From positions 8,743,036 to 8,807,035 of the forward strand of contig NC_047073.1 in assembly GCF_902459465.1 (NCBI RefSeq): 64,000 nucleotides of DNA. The letters are read 5' to 3'. This document shows positions 27,201 through 42,200 of this stretch, in pieces (the stretch's first letter is position 1; each line of letters starts with the position of its first letter). The stretch comes from Asterias rubens (taxonomy: Eukaryota > Echinodermata > Asteroidea > Forcipulatida > Asteriidae). The translations under genes were made by a program, and so were the position numbers. The notes under the pieces are model-generated. The model did not search any database. It was given only the letters and a program-made list of their open reading frames with translations, and was not told the origin of the DNA.

Positions 27201-30200
27201 GACATAAGTCCCCATGAATGAATGACTTGAACTTTATGAGAAGACAGATTGTTGTATGGTTTTTATGGTTTTCACAGCCTCTCTAGTGTAGAGAAAGTGA
27301 CAACCGTATCAGAATTTTTAATAGGTGTCATCAACAAAACATATTATGATCACCTACCTAAATGTGTTAAATGCTAAACATCACAACATTGATGTGGTTT
27401 TTATGGTTGTAGAGCCCCAAGTATAGAGAAAGTAACACCCTCATCAGAGATTTCAAATGTTAATACAGTACATGTATGTCAATCAACAAAATATATTATG
27501 ATCACCTGTCAGTGTTTAAATGCTTTACATCACAATATTAGTTAAGTGCCTGTCATTTAGGCAAAGTAAAGTAATACTAATAGGGTATGACCGGTTTAAC
27601 TGCTACGAGCAGCAGGGGGTGGTCAGAAAAAAAAAGAGAAAAAAACCTTGCTGTTCAGACAGCACTGAGTTAAACCCGATACGGTTTATCTTTGGTTTTA
27701 AAAGGTCAAAGAAAACGCGACCCTGTTACTCTAACATCCTGTTTATTGGCTTGTTCATTGGTCACCATGTGTTTACATCATGATTACGGAGGTCAATGGG
27801 TCGTCTGTTGTGAGTTAAACCGGATGTTTTTTGTTTTTTTCTGTCCACACACAGTGTTAAAAGGTAAACCCGAAGGGTTTTAGAAATAAACCCCCTCCCT
27901 GGATGGTTTATCTTTTGTGGATTGAACTAGAGTTAAACTCGTTCGGGTTGAACCATGAGTTAAACCAACTTTAGTACTGTGTGTGAACCACCTCATACTC
28001 AACAATTTGAAAAAAAACGCCCTTGTCACACAAAGTTGGGTGCGTTTAGATGCTTGATTTCGAGACCTCAAATTCTAAACTTGAGGTCTCGAAATCAAAT
28101 TCGTGGAAAATTACTTCTTTCTCGAAAACTACTTCACTTCAGAGGGAGCTGTTTCTCACAATGTTTTGTACTATCAACCTCTCCCCATTACCCATTACCA
28201 AGTAAGGTTTTGAACTAGAGTTAAACTCGTTCGGGTTGAACCATGAGTTAAACCAACTTTAGTACTGTGTGTGAACCACCTCATACTCAACAATTTGAAA
28301 AAAAACGCCCTTGTCACACAAAGTTGGGTGCGTTTAGATGCTTGATTTCTAGACCTCAAATTCCAAATCTGAGGTCTCGAAATCAAATTCAGGGAAAATT
28401 ACTTCTTTCTCGAAAACTATGTCACTTCAGAGGGAGCCGTTTCTCACAATGTTTTATACCATCAACCTCTCCCCATTACTTGTTATCAAGAAAGGTTTTA
28501 TGCTTATAATTATTTTGAGTAATTACCAATAGTGTCCACTGCCTTTAAACAATAAACTAGACTTGATTTCAAGTCTGAGACTGTGGTTGATTCTCTGCAC
28601 AGCCACACAGAATTCCCCTGCAGATTTTCTATCACGTGCTCTAACTCGCAATCTCAGACTTGACCCTCTAGTGTATCCGGGATATTCATTTATTCACAAC
28701 TTACCTTTACATATTATAACAACACAATGCCAGAGAGATGACCAATCAGAAGACCACAAAACTCACATGGCTAGATGACCAATCAGAAGACCACAAAACT
28801 CACGTGGCTAGATGACCAATCAGAAGACCACAAAACTCACGTGGCTAGATCACCAATCAGAAGACCACAAAACTCACGTGGCTAGATCACCAATCAGATA
28901 ACCACAAAACACCCGTTGGCTGCGGCTATTCCAAATAGGACATAGAATCGCTTTTGATAGCATTTTCTGTACTACAAGATTTAATCTCAAATTGTTGAAA
29001 AATAAACTTGAGAAACTACTTGAAATAATTATAATAATACCAGACAAAAAAATGTGATACCTTTGATTTGAATGGAGTTGCCCGAAGAGTTTCCCAACAT
29101 TTTTTACGTAAATATTTTATATAAAGGATAAAACTTACTTTGATATTTGTTTTGATGGTTTTTTAGAACTTTTTACTGGCAGGTGGAAACAGGTCTTTAT
29201 ACCAATAATAATATTTTAACTATGACTATACATGTACATACATACAATACAAGTAGGCCCTACCGTGCTAGGGTTGAGTTTACATTCATGTATGCTCAAT
29301 TGAACTTGGTGAATAGAGGAGGCTGTTATTATTATTAGTGAATAAAGACCTGGGGTAGGTAAAGCTCAAATGTCTCAAAATTGTGGTGGTACTGCTGTAA
29401 AATAAAATAGCCTTGGTCCTTGAAACATCTAATTATGTAAATGTGACGGCCCCCACAAAATAAAATCTAGTCTCTGGTGTGCTTTATAAGGTTTATCTTG
29501 GACCAAGTGGGGCCAGATGCCAAGGAGTTGCCATTACATGAAAACATTTTATTTACTAACGGTTAGGCCTATAACCCTGGAAATGTAGGCCATGGTGTGA
29601 CCTTTGACATTACCTGTATTCAAATTATATAGTACTAAATATTTATGAGCCGAGTGTAAATCAACTAAGTGGGCCAAAGCAAATAAATCACAACTCCATA
29701 CATGTACAGTATGTGAGGAACCTTAAATCCTGCAAAATCATGTTAGAGAGATTACAACCTAAATCCATGGCAGAGAACAGAGATTACTGGACTTTGATTG
29801 TGTGTCGAGTAACTTTTGCTGGTACTGGTGCTGTTGTGCTTTCTCTCTCCATGAACTGCATATTAAATTTACTCAGTCCTTGCTCTTTTGTACATGTTAG
29901 TGAAACTATACAGAGTGCATCAATAGTAATAATAATAATTGGAAGGCTAATCTGCCTCAATGTTATTAATTATATTATTATTATTATTATTTGTTCGGCA
30001 TAACAAAAAGAACAATACAAAATACAGGAATTTTTAACAAAACAGTAAGGACAATAAGCCAGTTGCACATGCCAGGAATTAAACAAAATTTACAAAATAC
30101 CTGTGACTAGGAAGAAGCCTTTAAGTCCAATGCCCTTACTCATCGCTCTGAGAAGCTGAATTGCGAAGGAGGCGGCTACAACGTGTTTGAGTTGCAGGCA

Positions 30201-33200
30201 TGCAAGGGTGCCTTTGGCAGCCAGCCACATCAACCCATAATGACCACAGCCGTCGATTTCACCAAACTCTTCCTAACTTAGGATTAATCTTAGGACTTAC
30301 GACGGGTTCAGTTCCGTATCCAAATACGTAGGACGCATTGAACCCATCCTAAGTTAGGACGGGTAAACTGTCCTAACTCGAGTTTTTGATTTCGAGACCT
30401 CAAGTTTAGAATTTGAGGGTCTCGAAATGAAGCATCTGAAAGCACTCAACTTCGTGTGACAAGGTGTTTTTTTCTTTCATTATTCTCTCGCCACTTTGAC
30501 GAACGATTGAGCTCAAATTTGAACAGGTTTGTTATTTTATGCACATGTTGAGATACACCAAGTGAGAAGACTGATCTTTGACAATTACCAATAGTATCCA
30601 CTGTCTTTAATCATAATTGTTGTTGTACGTAAGCTACTTTTGTGCATTAAAAGCAGCTCTATGAAATTGTGCCCAGCTCTGATCATGACGACACCGCCCC
30701 TTTAAGAATGTTTGATGTGATCGCAAAAGGGATACATTTCACAAAGTGATGTCAGAAAATCATAAATTATTCCAACCACGGAGATGGTGAGGAAATTGAA
30801 TCTTGTTTGTTGAAGATTACTAGCAACTTTCTAAATCAATTAAGCACCACTAAGAGATTTAAGAGCATGATGTTACACACAAAGAGATCATAATGGATTT
30901 TTGTCGCCTAATGGAAGCCTCTACATCAGGCTTATCCCACTCTTGTGTTTGTTCCATGTATAATTTACATATATTGATGTGCATTACCTTTTGAAAAGTA
31001 CTTACTTCGCTGTAACAGCTACTGGTGTTCCCACCATATCTGTCCAAAATCCTCTTCAGGAATTTGTCCGACTTTGTAAGATTGTTTTAAGTGCAGGGTC
31101 ATGTTGTACATGAATATTTTGAATGATTTTAGAGGTTGTTTCTCAAGCTAAACACACTGTACTTCCAACGGATGCGATACAAATGTTGACGTCACATATT
31201 CGCAACGATAAATTCGCAGGGGTTGAGTGGTGCTCAACTCTCTTGTCAATGTGTTTGCGAAAACAGAGTTGTGACATCAAATTCAGGTCAAACTCGCATC
31301 GCATTTGCATTCGCAGGAAGTATGAACCTCTTTCTGTGGTGAGGTTACAAATAAATGCAGTTGCAGGCTGTATGAGAGTAAGCTTGGGCGATATCGATTT
31401 ATTTTATTCACGATATATTGCCGACAATATATCGCGATATTCGATATAATCGCGATTAATGAAGTTTGACATCATCAGTCTTCAAACTCCAAGTGAAAGT
31501 TGTAGAAGAGACAGTCATAGCTTAAGAGAGGTGTTCTAATGACCTATTCTTCTGGTTTTACTCCAAACCTATGGGGTGCAAGATGTCTCAGTTAGCAAAT
31601 ACATCGCGATATTTAATCGATATTGCGATATATCGCGATTATCGTGATATATCGCGATATAACGCGATATATCGATATTTCGATTAAAACCAAATCCGTC
31701 CGATATCAAAATAGTTTCCAAATTAATATCGCGATATTCGATAATATCGTGATATCGCCCAAGCTTATATGAGAGTTTATCACCTTGTCCAAAGAAAGAG
31801 TGACTGTACAATATTTACGTTCCAGGTAATTTCCTGGTAGGCAAGATCCTTAAGGAAATTTACATGTAGTCATTAGTTTACATTAACATCAAGTGTTATA
31901 ATAATATTCAACTGAACATATTTTTGTAATTCCTATATATGCCCTCCTTCTTTCATAACAAAAAAAAGATGTTGTCATCAAGTGTCTTGAAAGTACGAAC
32001 GAGGTAGCTTCATTGTGAAACTTGAGCGTAGTTATTTAGCCTGTGTCTGGGAGTCCTTTGTAAAATCATGTAGTTCTTGTGGATTCTAGACTGTCCAAAG
32101 GTCCTTCAATCTTGATCCTAGACATGTCTGTTTTATAAGCTAGTCTTCAAGCTGCTACATGTGTGAGCGTAAGGTACATTGTGCTTTTTAGCTAAGTTGT
32201 TTGGTCAAGCGAACCCCCGCTCCCGGTGTGAATATTCAGCATTGAAGTTAGTTGCGTGTACTGTACTCAAAATGTTAATTCAATTCAATTTCACTTTCAT
32301 CTCGGCCTTTAATTCAAATTTACAAGAATTACAATAAATTAAGTTTACCATTTTTATAATGTACAAGCCAGAATTCTCTTTTAAAGAATATACATAATTT
32401 ATGATAAAGCTGAAAGTATACAAGATTACTTTTCCAAAAATATTTTAAAATTTGTAAAATATAAATTGGAATGGAATAGCGCTAGAACCCATGACAGTCT
32501 ATGTAATTTTGCCTGAAAGAATCATCGCTCCTTTTGTTCATTTGTCACAGGTGTATGTATTCTTAGAATTTTTTTATAATTTTCTATACAAAATATAAAA
32601 GCTGAAAGTATACAAGACTGCTTTTCCAACAATATTTACAAATGTCTAAAACATAAAATGGAATAGAACCCTTGACGATCTCTGTAACATTACTTGGAAG
32701 AATCAAGACTGCTTTTCCAACAATATTTACAAATGTCTAAAACATAAAATGGAATAGAACCCTTGACGATCTCTGTAATATTACTTGGAAGAATCATCAT
32801 TCCTATTGTTTATTAATGTCACAGGTGAACGTCTTCTTAGAGTGCTCAAAGGTCTTTGCTTTGTAGTAAGACAACCACCCAGCACAGCAGAGTAAGACTG
32901 TGGGTAGACCATTGACTGGAGGTGGGGGGGGGGGGTGTCCTGGTATACTTATCTTCAAATCAATGCAGTGGGGTAGACTTGAAGGTCTCAAGGGACATGG
33001 TGACTCAGCCATGGGAACCCCAGGCACTCAAACCATAAAAAAACATAACATTAATCATCCATCCTGCAAAATAATGAGCTCAAACCTAAAGAGATTTTGA
33101 GAATAAAAATGGATTTAATTATGAGGAAGCAGGTTTTCTTTCAGACAACTCAGCTATGCAATCAAATAGGAGAGCAATTACGGTTTGAATAGCTGTAGGG

Positions 33201-36200
33201 TGAATGCACTGGAGGCTACATGTACATTAGGTCGTTCATCCTTAAGGCCGAATACACTGCTAAAGATGGTATTCTTGAAATAATAAAACAATCTTATTTT
33301 TTAAGTTAATATTTCTTGTGTCACCCCTACAAATCTTTGTATTAAAAACAAATTGGGAGTGATACAAAAAATTTAAACCGATTTATAAGGCCTACATGTC
33401 ATCTCCAGTATGAGCGGGCAGAGCATAAATCTCACCAACAAAAATTCTAAATTATGATAATTGTTTGCATCTATTTCAGTGCTGAATTAATGTCAACTTT
33501 GAAAGGGAATTTTACCCCTTTACAGCTCAGAATGTCTCCCAGTTCATTTCCAGCGCAATCTATAGAAGTGTTGGTGGGGGCACATAATGTCAAACCCAAG
33601 TACTGGCTCCAAATGAACCTTCCGCGCTAGGCCGTCAAACTCAAAGTTTTCATCTGGAAATGCTTGAATTCTTCTGAATCTTGCCTCCCTTGGAAGTCTT
33701 CAGTTTACCAACTTGAGAGCATTCTCTGCTAAATTACAAGGCCTCAAAATAACCAACGGCACACACAGCAGTTGCAGTTGTGCCTTTTGCTCTGTTGCCC
33801 TTTGCAAAGGTTTATTACAAATTGACATTTTCCTCATAGAAGTGCCCCTCAATAACCTCACCCCTTGCCAGAGGAAAATTGCTGAGCATCTTCAAGAGTG
33901 AAGGTCAAGGTCTGATTTACAAATGGCAAAATACTTAACCAGCCAAATTCAGCAAGATCAGCAGCTGGCCATGTTGCTTTTTGTAGTCCAAGACATTGGA
34001 ACAACCCTACCCTTCCAACTCTTCAACCTCTTCAAGAAAAAAACTCAAGACTGAATAAATTCAATTTTTTAATTACAATTTGTTTAACTTGATTGTACAA
34101 TACAATTTTTTTTATAAAATCAGAGAAAATGGAGTGAACTTATTGCAAACTGCTTACCAATCGAAAGAACCTATAACTTATAAACAAAAAATGGTGAATG
34201 GCCTGTCGTTTTGGCCCTAGCAGAGTCTTTCTTGAAGGCTAAGAGACAACACAACATTTACACTCAAGTGGATACATAGAGAGAGAAAAGGCAGAAAGCA
34301 CACAGCATTTGAAAATTATAGCATTAACAGTACCTAAAAAAGTGAGCTTTGTCAAACTGAAACCCTATCCAAACAACAGAGGCTCAACAACATACATGTC
34401 ACATGCACAAATCTCAAAGTTTTCTTCCATCCGCAGGAAAGAATGTTTTCTGTAGTAAAGAATTGCAATCCTCAAACATTTTCCTGATTTGTTTTTTAAA
34501 GAGCAATTCCCTTTTTTGAAAAGATTGAGGAAAACAAAAATCCCCCAAGTACTCTGACAGTGGCAATTTTGCTGTAAAAACAAAACATGCTAACGGAAAA
34601 AAGTAAGGCCTTTAAGGCCATCATCTCATGAAATTTAACAAGAAATTTAACAAGATGTTATTTTTGTCTTCTTCCCCCTTCCAGGTGCAAGTGATGACGC
34701 AACGAGCTGCGGCATTATGCTGGAGATCCTGCAGAATCTGGCCACATCATCTGACCCCGTAAGACACGACATCATCTTCCTCTTCAACGGAGCAGAGGAA
34801 AACGTCCTTCCAGCGAGCCACGCTTTCATAACCCAGCATCCCTGGAGGAAGAACATTAAAGTCTTTATTAATTTGGAGGCGGCGGGCGCTGGCGGGCGGG
34901 AGCTTGTCTTCCAGACAGGTAATCTACTTTTCTTTCTTTTTCAAAGAAAATTAGCTGATCAATTATGTGGGGAGAAGGTTGACAATGTCAGATGAACTGT
35001 GAAAATTGGCAGTTTAGGTTGTGGGATTTAATTATTATTCACAAGGTTGAATCACAATAATTAAGGTCAGGTTCCAAATGAAACTTCTGCTTCGTGTTCC
35101 CCACTCACTTCTAATAATGTGGAAATAAGAGGCCAGGAAACCTGTCTTACAGATGAGACATAACATGTGGTATTTTGGCTGACTACCCCCCCCCCCCTCA
35201 GAATTGTTGTTACGCTATTTATTATTATATTTTTTCAAATCAAGTTTGCCCTAAACAAGGCTAAAGTCACTCTTGGTAAGGGGCTGCAAAAAATTAAAAA
35301 AACACAAAAAGATGAAAATAACTCAGGGAGCTGAAGGTAGGAATTGATATTCTTCTTCTCAAACTCAGCACTTCGGGCAAGGAGTTCCATATATGCAACT
35401 GAGTTAAGTTAAGTTAAGTAATACCTTACACAAGAGAATACTGAATGATGAAGTTCCTTGAGCATCACTGAGTGACTGATATGCGTGCTATACATGTATG
35501 TAAGAAGCCACTAATTATTATTATTTCAACCAGTGAGCTTTAAGATTGAAACTAATCATTTTTTAGCCGAAAATTACCAATCCTGTACCGTCTTTAATCC
35601 CTTTCCAGGCCCAGACCATCCGTGGCTGCTTAGAGCCTACGCTCAGCATGCTAAGCATCCCTTCGCTACCGTCATCGGCCAGGATGTCTTTCAAGCAGAG
35701 TTGATTCCCTCTGACACAGACTTCAGGATCTTCAGAGACTTTGGAAATATCCCAGGTGAGCATTTTGTGAAAAAAGTCAGTGTATCCATTTGGGCCTGAT
35801 ATCTACATCGATCGTCTGAGAGCCAGCCCTGGATTCAACTCTTCCGCCCTGGATTCGACCCCATGCACAACCTGTGCCGTGATGAGCAAATTGCATGATG
35901 GTACACGCATTTTCGGCCGATACGCAAACAATTTTGTTTACATAAAATAACTCATTTCACAAAAGTAGGTGGCAACGGCCCCTGGAAAAAGGTTGATTGT
36001 AACCCACATCTTGAGGTGGCCTTCAGGCCTTGTGTGTCTGGCATAAAATATTGTTTTGGCATAAAATATTGTTTAAAAAAGCAAAACAAGTATTGTTGAT
36101 TGAACTGGATGAGACTGAAACCACAGAGATCCAGATCACTGGTCCTAGTATAGTGCTGGTTATAACAAGATAATAGACCAATCCATTAGGCTCCGCCCAC

Positions 36201-39200
36201 GACACTCGTGTGAGCAAGAACAGGTGAGCCTCTCAAATGCCTTTCTGCACAACTCTGCTGAGCGCGCCAAACATATGCGCGGCATGTCAAACTTTATTCG
36301 TTGCGTTGTGATTGGTCAATATGCAATGGGGCGGAGCTTAATGGATTGGTCTATTGCATGATGATAGATTAAACGTCAGGCCTGATACTTCACAGGTAGG
36401 CAACGAAGGCGATTGCCTCCGTGCCCCCTGGTCATCGCCCTGGTGCCATTGAAATGCTCCAGTAGAAATTTACGATTTTCCTCATAGGGTGCCCTTCACC
36501 AAGGAGAAAATGCGTTGGAGCCCTTGCCCCTTCAAAAAAAGAAGCGTACAGGCCTGACATTGTACATGCATAGTATGTGTACATGTAGGCCGACCTAAAA
36601 ATATACAAAAATAAACCAAAATGTACTGTAAAGGAGAGATTGGTCGGCCAAATGTACGACACATGTAGTTATACCTGGGTTTGGTTGATTTTTATCTGTA
36701 TTCTGAGTGGATTTATAACCAAGATAGTTTACTATGAGGTTCAGAGGGTCGTTTGTTGATTGTGTTGTTTCCCAGGGCAGGAAGGTCACCTCAGTGCAGT
36801 TTATTCTTTTCATTGTTTGAGTGAACGATTGTGTTGCAAACAGAATAGATCTATAATACTTACGTACGTATACATGCTTGTTTAGTGTTATGATACAATC
36901 CTACTTGAGTATGCCAATGTTTTTTTCACAGAGCTTGTGAAAGTACCGAGTATACAACCCACTGGTGTATGGGTAAAGCCAAAATTAATAATCCTTTTAC
37001 TCGATTGCAAATTTCCATCTTTTAAAAAACATTATTATTTTGGACGTCTGTGAAGTTTAATGTAGATTTTCAGGCTGTTTGTTTTTTTGGGTGGGGGGGG
37101 GGAGAAGACAATTGCTGATAAAGGCAGTGACATTTTTTATAAAATAAAAAGTGTCCTGAAGTCTCTAAGGAAATTTCAATGGGTTGCTGCGGATCAAGGC
37201 AATGAAAGTTGTGATTCTATGAAGTTTGAGGAATTTTGTAGGTCTTCATTTCATTATTATTCAGTCAAGACTGGCAGCACAAATAATAGTGATTGTATAA
37301 AATTTAGCGCTTTATTAAAAACAAAAGGAATAAACAACAACAAAAAAGAGCAATTAGGGTCTATAAGTTAAATAGGTAAGTTTTCAATCTAGTTTTGAAC
37401 ATGTTCACAATCAGGGGATCATGGATGATTATTGAAACAAAACTGAAATGAGTGGAAATTACAAAATGTAACAGTATTAAAAATTGTAAACAAAGTAAGT
37501 TAATGGACCTAAAAGTATTTTCGACATTGATGCCTATTACATGATGTACCCATTTAGGTCTTTAAAGACATGGATACTATTGGAAATTGTCAAAGACCAG
37601 TCTTCACACTTGGTGTATCTCAACATATGCATAAAATAACAGACCTGTGACAATTTGAGCTCAATTGGTCGTCAAAGTTGCGAGATAATAATGAAAGAAA
37701 AAACACCCTTGTCACACAAAGTTGAGCACTTTTAAACGCTTGATTTCAAGATCTCAAATTCTAAATCTGAGGTCTCTAAATCAAATTCGTGGAAAATTTC
37801 TCAAACCTACATTACTCCAGAGGGAGCCATTTCTCACAATGTTTTATACAAATCAACCTCTCCCCATTACTGGTTACCAAGAAAGGTTTTATGCTAATAA
37901 TTATTTTGAGTAATTACCAACTTTTGAGTAATTTTGAGTAATCCACTGCCTTTAAAGTTGTTTGCAACAGCAAATTATATTTTTCTCAATGAAATAAATA
38001 AAGATGAAACAAGTACAGACATAAATAAGGAAATACAATCAATGACTTTACAAACAAAAATCATGCAGGATGAACAACAACAACAACAACAACAACAACA
38101 CCAACACATACATGTATTATGTACTTTGCACATGTACGCACCAACAAGCAGTCACAGGGACACAGGATCATGTCTCCATCCTATGTATAATGTATTTAAT
38201 GCGTAGCACGCATTACAAATGGAAATACACACCAAGCAACAAGCAATATAGAATGGAATTGTGTGCATTGCTTGGTGTCGCCCGTCATACGCTGTGCATA
38301 ATGCGTAATGCACAATCTTTACAAACGAAAGTACACTGTACTTGCTAAGCAATTTGCATGTTATTTTTATGGATATATAGTAGTTAGGATTACGGATACA
38401 TCATTGAATTATGTGCATTTCTTTGTGTCATCCGTCATGTACGTTACTGCGTGCATAATTCATAAGGCGCATTCCTTACAAATAGAAGTACACTGTACTT
38501 GCCAAGCAATGTGCACATTATTTTTATGAATAGCAGTAATGATTACGGATAGTGGGATTATGTGCTTGCTGTTTATCATCCGTCCTATGTTGTGCATGCA
38601 AACTGTGTAATAAAATAAGCATTCCTTACAACAACAAAACAAACAAAAAACTGCCATGAGGCACACTATTTTAAGGGATATGGCAGTAAGTAATATGAAT
38701 ACATAATTTAAATGTAATACAAATTGCTTGGTGTGTATTTTCATTGTATTGTATGCTTCTGGGTTTTTCAAAACTGAGACATTCTGGACCCAAGTTTTTA
38801 AAGTTTGATCGAATCCCCCTGAACTGAAACATGGTCTTTGAAATGTTTTAGACTTTCATTTTATTTTATGTTATTGTTTAAAGACAATGGACACTATTGG
38901 TAATTGTCAAAGACCCTGGTCTTCTCACTTAGTATATGTCAACGTATGCATAAAATATCAAACCTGTGAAATTTGAGCATGAATGGTCGCTGGAGTTAAC
39001 TATGAAAGGAAAAAAAACACCCTTGTCACACGAAGTTGTGTGCTTTCAGATGCTTGATTTTGAGAGCTCAAATTCTAAATCTGAGGTCTCGAAATCAAAT
39101 TCGTGGAAAATTACTTCTTTCTCAAAAACTATGTCATTTAGAGGGAGCCGTTTCTCACAATGTTTTATACTATCAACCTCTCCCCATTACTCGTTACCAA

Positions 39201-42200
39201 GTGAGGTTTTATGCTGATAATTATTTTGAGTAATTACCAATAGTGTCCACTGCAGGAAATATTGCTTTTACAAATTGTCCTGCTTTGCGAAGTAAGCAGG
39301 ATAACCAGTCAAAAATGGGAAATGTGACATGGTATTTTGACTGTAACCTTTACTTGTAAGCATAATCTTGATGTGCTTGGCTTCTTTTTGTGCTTACGCA
39401 GCTCTATGAAGCTGGGCCCATATGTTTAAATATTTGTACAGTACTATCTGGACAGAGAATTTGGCGTCCACTTTTTGGTTCTGTGACATATTTGGTAATA
39501 TTTCACGATTACAAATTAATTCTTGTTATTTATAGAAGTGCTGTTAACCTTTTTACGAAAGACTTTCATGTTCTCAAAGTAATTCTTTATGGCACTGCTC
39601 TTTCCAAAAAACTGAATAAATAAATAAAAATTGATTGTTTACTTTGAGCTTTCCAGTTGAGGTTAATGTTGTTTTTTCCTTCCATGTGCAGGTGTTGACA
39701 TTGCCTATGTGAGCAACGGTTATGTCTACCACACTAAATATGATAGTCTGGACTCCATACCGCCAGGATGCATACAAAGAGCTGGTAAGGAAAACATTAC
39801 AGGGACAAACCAATGAGAATTTGTTGATGAAAATCTGTGTCAAAAACCTGTGGTTTCTGTACTTCCACAATAAATAGGATAGCCTGGACTCCATGCTGCT
39901 AGGATGTATACAAAGTGCTGGTAAGGAAAGCATTAAAGGGACAAACCAATAAGAATTTGTTGTTAAATATCTGTGTAAAAAAAAACCTTTAGTTTCTGTA
40001 TTTCTGGTGATGGCATTTGCATTTGCTTTGTCATTTTGTTTGGTATACACATCTAACTGAAAAACCAAACAGCAATAAGGCAAGACAACGGCATAGACAA
40101 AGAGACTGGCAGAATGGCAATAAAGGACAGACAGAAAACAAGAAAGGAGAAGGAGAGATGAAATCACCATGGCAACATGGAATACAGCGACAGAAGAGAA
40201 GGGAATATGCCTGAGGAGGGCTTCATCCAACGAAGAATGACTACAGCCAGATAATGATGAAGTAAAGAAAAAAAGCATTTGAAAACCAACAGATATGTAA
40301 CCTAAGTAGGATTTGAAACTTTGCATGGTGGAAATACGATATGGAAAGGTTAGCAGGAACACGTAGTGACTATCTCTAATGAGTTGGGTGACTATCTCTG
40401 GGTAGGTTCTGAATTGGGGTGGTTCTGAAAAGAATCGTTGGTTTCAACTCGACATTTCGATCAGAGCATACTGATTGAAACGTCGAGTTGAAACCAACGT
40501 TTCTTTTCAGAACCACCCCGACTCATTGGAGATAATTACATGGTGTTACCGCAAACCTTTCCATATCCATACATGTAACTGTCTTGGATGGCTGCAGCCG
40601 CCAATTTAAATGTGCACATGATCCCTGACTAATTTATGTTTACTTTAAAACAAAATTGACAGACCTGGAATTTCACAGAGGCCACTGAGGCCATTCATGG
40701 CCTCTGTTGCCCTGGTCTTGGCCTTGGTGCCCCTTCCAATTTTCCCATAGATTTTTTCAAGACTTTTCAATGGAAGTTCCCGTTGCAAAAATGAAAATGT
40801 CCTTGCCCTTTTAAAGATGAAATTCGAGGCTTGTGGGGAGACTGCAGAGTTGAATGACATTTTAACAGGTTACTGGAAGCTGTTAGAGTTGAGTTTACTT
40901 TTCTTAAAACCATCGCTGTACTGCACCCTTAAGGTAATCAAAACAGTGACCCACTACTTGCACCTCAGTATGCATTATGCCATACATTAATTCACACAAT
41001 GACATCCAGGCACTGTAAATCACAGTGAGGTGGTGGGAAGAAAACATATGTTGAAAAACCCCTTTTTGTCTGGAAGGTTTTTTGGTTATTTGTGAAGGGG
41101 GGGGGGGTAATTACAGTCTAGACACTTGCTTATCCCTTGGTGTTGGAGGAATATTGGCTTGAGGGAAAAATTTGTTGACTGAAAAACTTAAAGAGTTTAC
41201 TCACTGAGACTGCCAAGATTTCAAGAAGCATTGTAACTTTGGAAGGGACTTTCTTTATCCTTATGGCATCACTTTGTAGCCTTAAAGTCACCTGGAAGTG
41301 GTATTTTTTCAAAATAAAGCTTTTGTCACCAAAATCTGTGTTTTGATGCGTGGATATGAATAAACAGTCAACTAAGGTTCTTAAAAAAAGGTTTCCATTT
41401 TATTTACAAATTTAAAAGTAGGCCCGACCCGAGAGGGCGCTGTTCGTGACGTTGACCGAGGCGTGATATTTGAGGAGAAAATGTGTAATATGGCCCCGTA
41501 CACTACGTCTGGATACCTGATCGGTATGATGCCTACGTACAGAACTACGGTCACGGAGCAGACTGCACCCTATAATGAGAAAATTGTAAATTTCTACTGA
41601 AACACCTCGAAGGGCTTCAAGCCAAGGCAATGACATGGGTGCTAAAGGCATCACACAATACTGCATGTCAATTTCAACACAAATGTTTGAAGTACGGCCG
41701 ACCTAAAGAATCTTTGTGATGAAATGTCAACAATATAAGGAGGTCTAGCTGCACATTTCATGAGAAAAAAAAAGTTAATACCCTCAAATGTGAAGCAGAT
41801 GAGCTCATAAACTTTTGCCCATTCTAGCTCATGTTTGATCAACCAAGGACGCATTGACATAAAAAATTGAAATCTTCTTGCGTTAGCAGGTTTGGCTAGT
41901 AACACTCATGGAAGAAGTGTTTCCCACTTTGATGTTATAGGTAATTCTGTTTGGTTAGACCTCCCTAATATTATTTAATGACCAATAGGCACTGACTCTA
42001 TCTACACTTGCATAAAAAATTGCTAAAAACAAAAGCTCAAGACCCGGATCTCAGACAGCAGGTCAAATGTCACTAAAACATACACTTGTGTAAGTGGTTG
42101 AATGTTTGTCTTACAGCCGGGCAGTTTGAGCAAAAGTAACATAACTAGTGTTGGTGCGATTTATTTGCTGGTATTGTGAGGTCGAAAGTTACAAATGTTT

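Noticed and set aside
28563..28778. Open frame with [10 protein letters not shown], reminiscent of the end of retrotransposon RNase H domains
   Set aside because: Only about six residues resemble the motif, and there is no supporting sequence on either side.
39574..40362. Minus-strand open frame of 262 codons with hydrophobic runs
   Set aside because: It lies antisense across ERMP1 exon 4 and its tandem duplicate. It has no recognisable domain, and its length is partly a by-product of the duplicated sequence.
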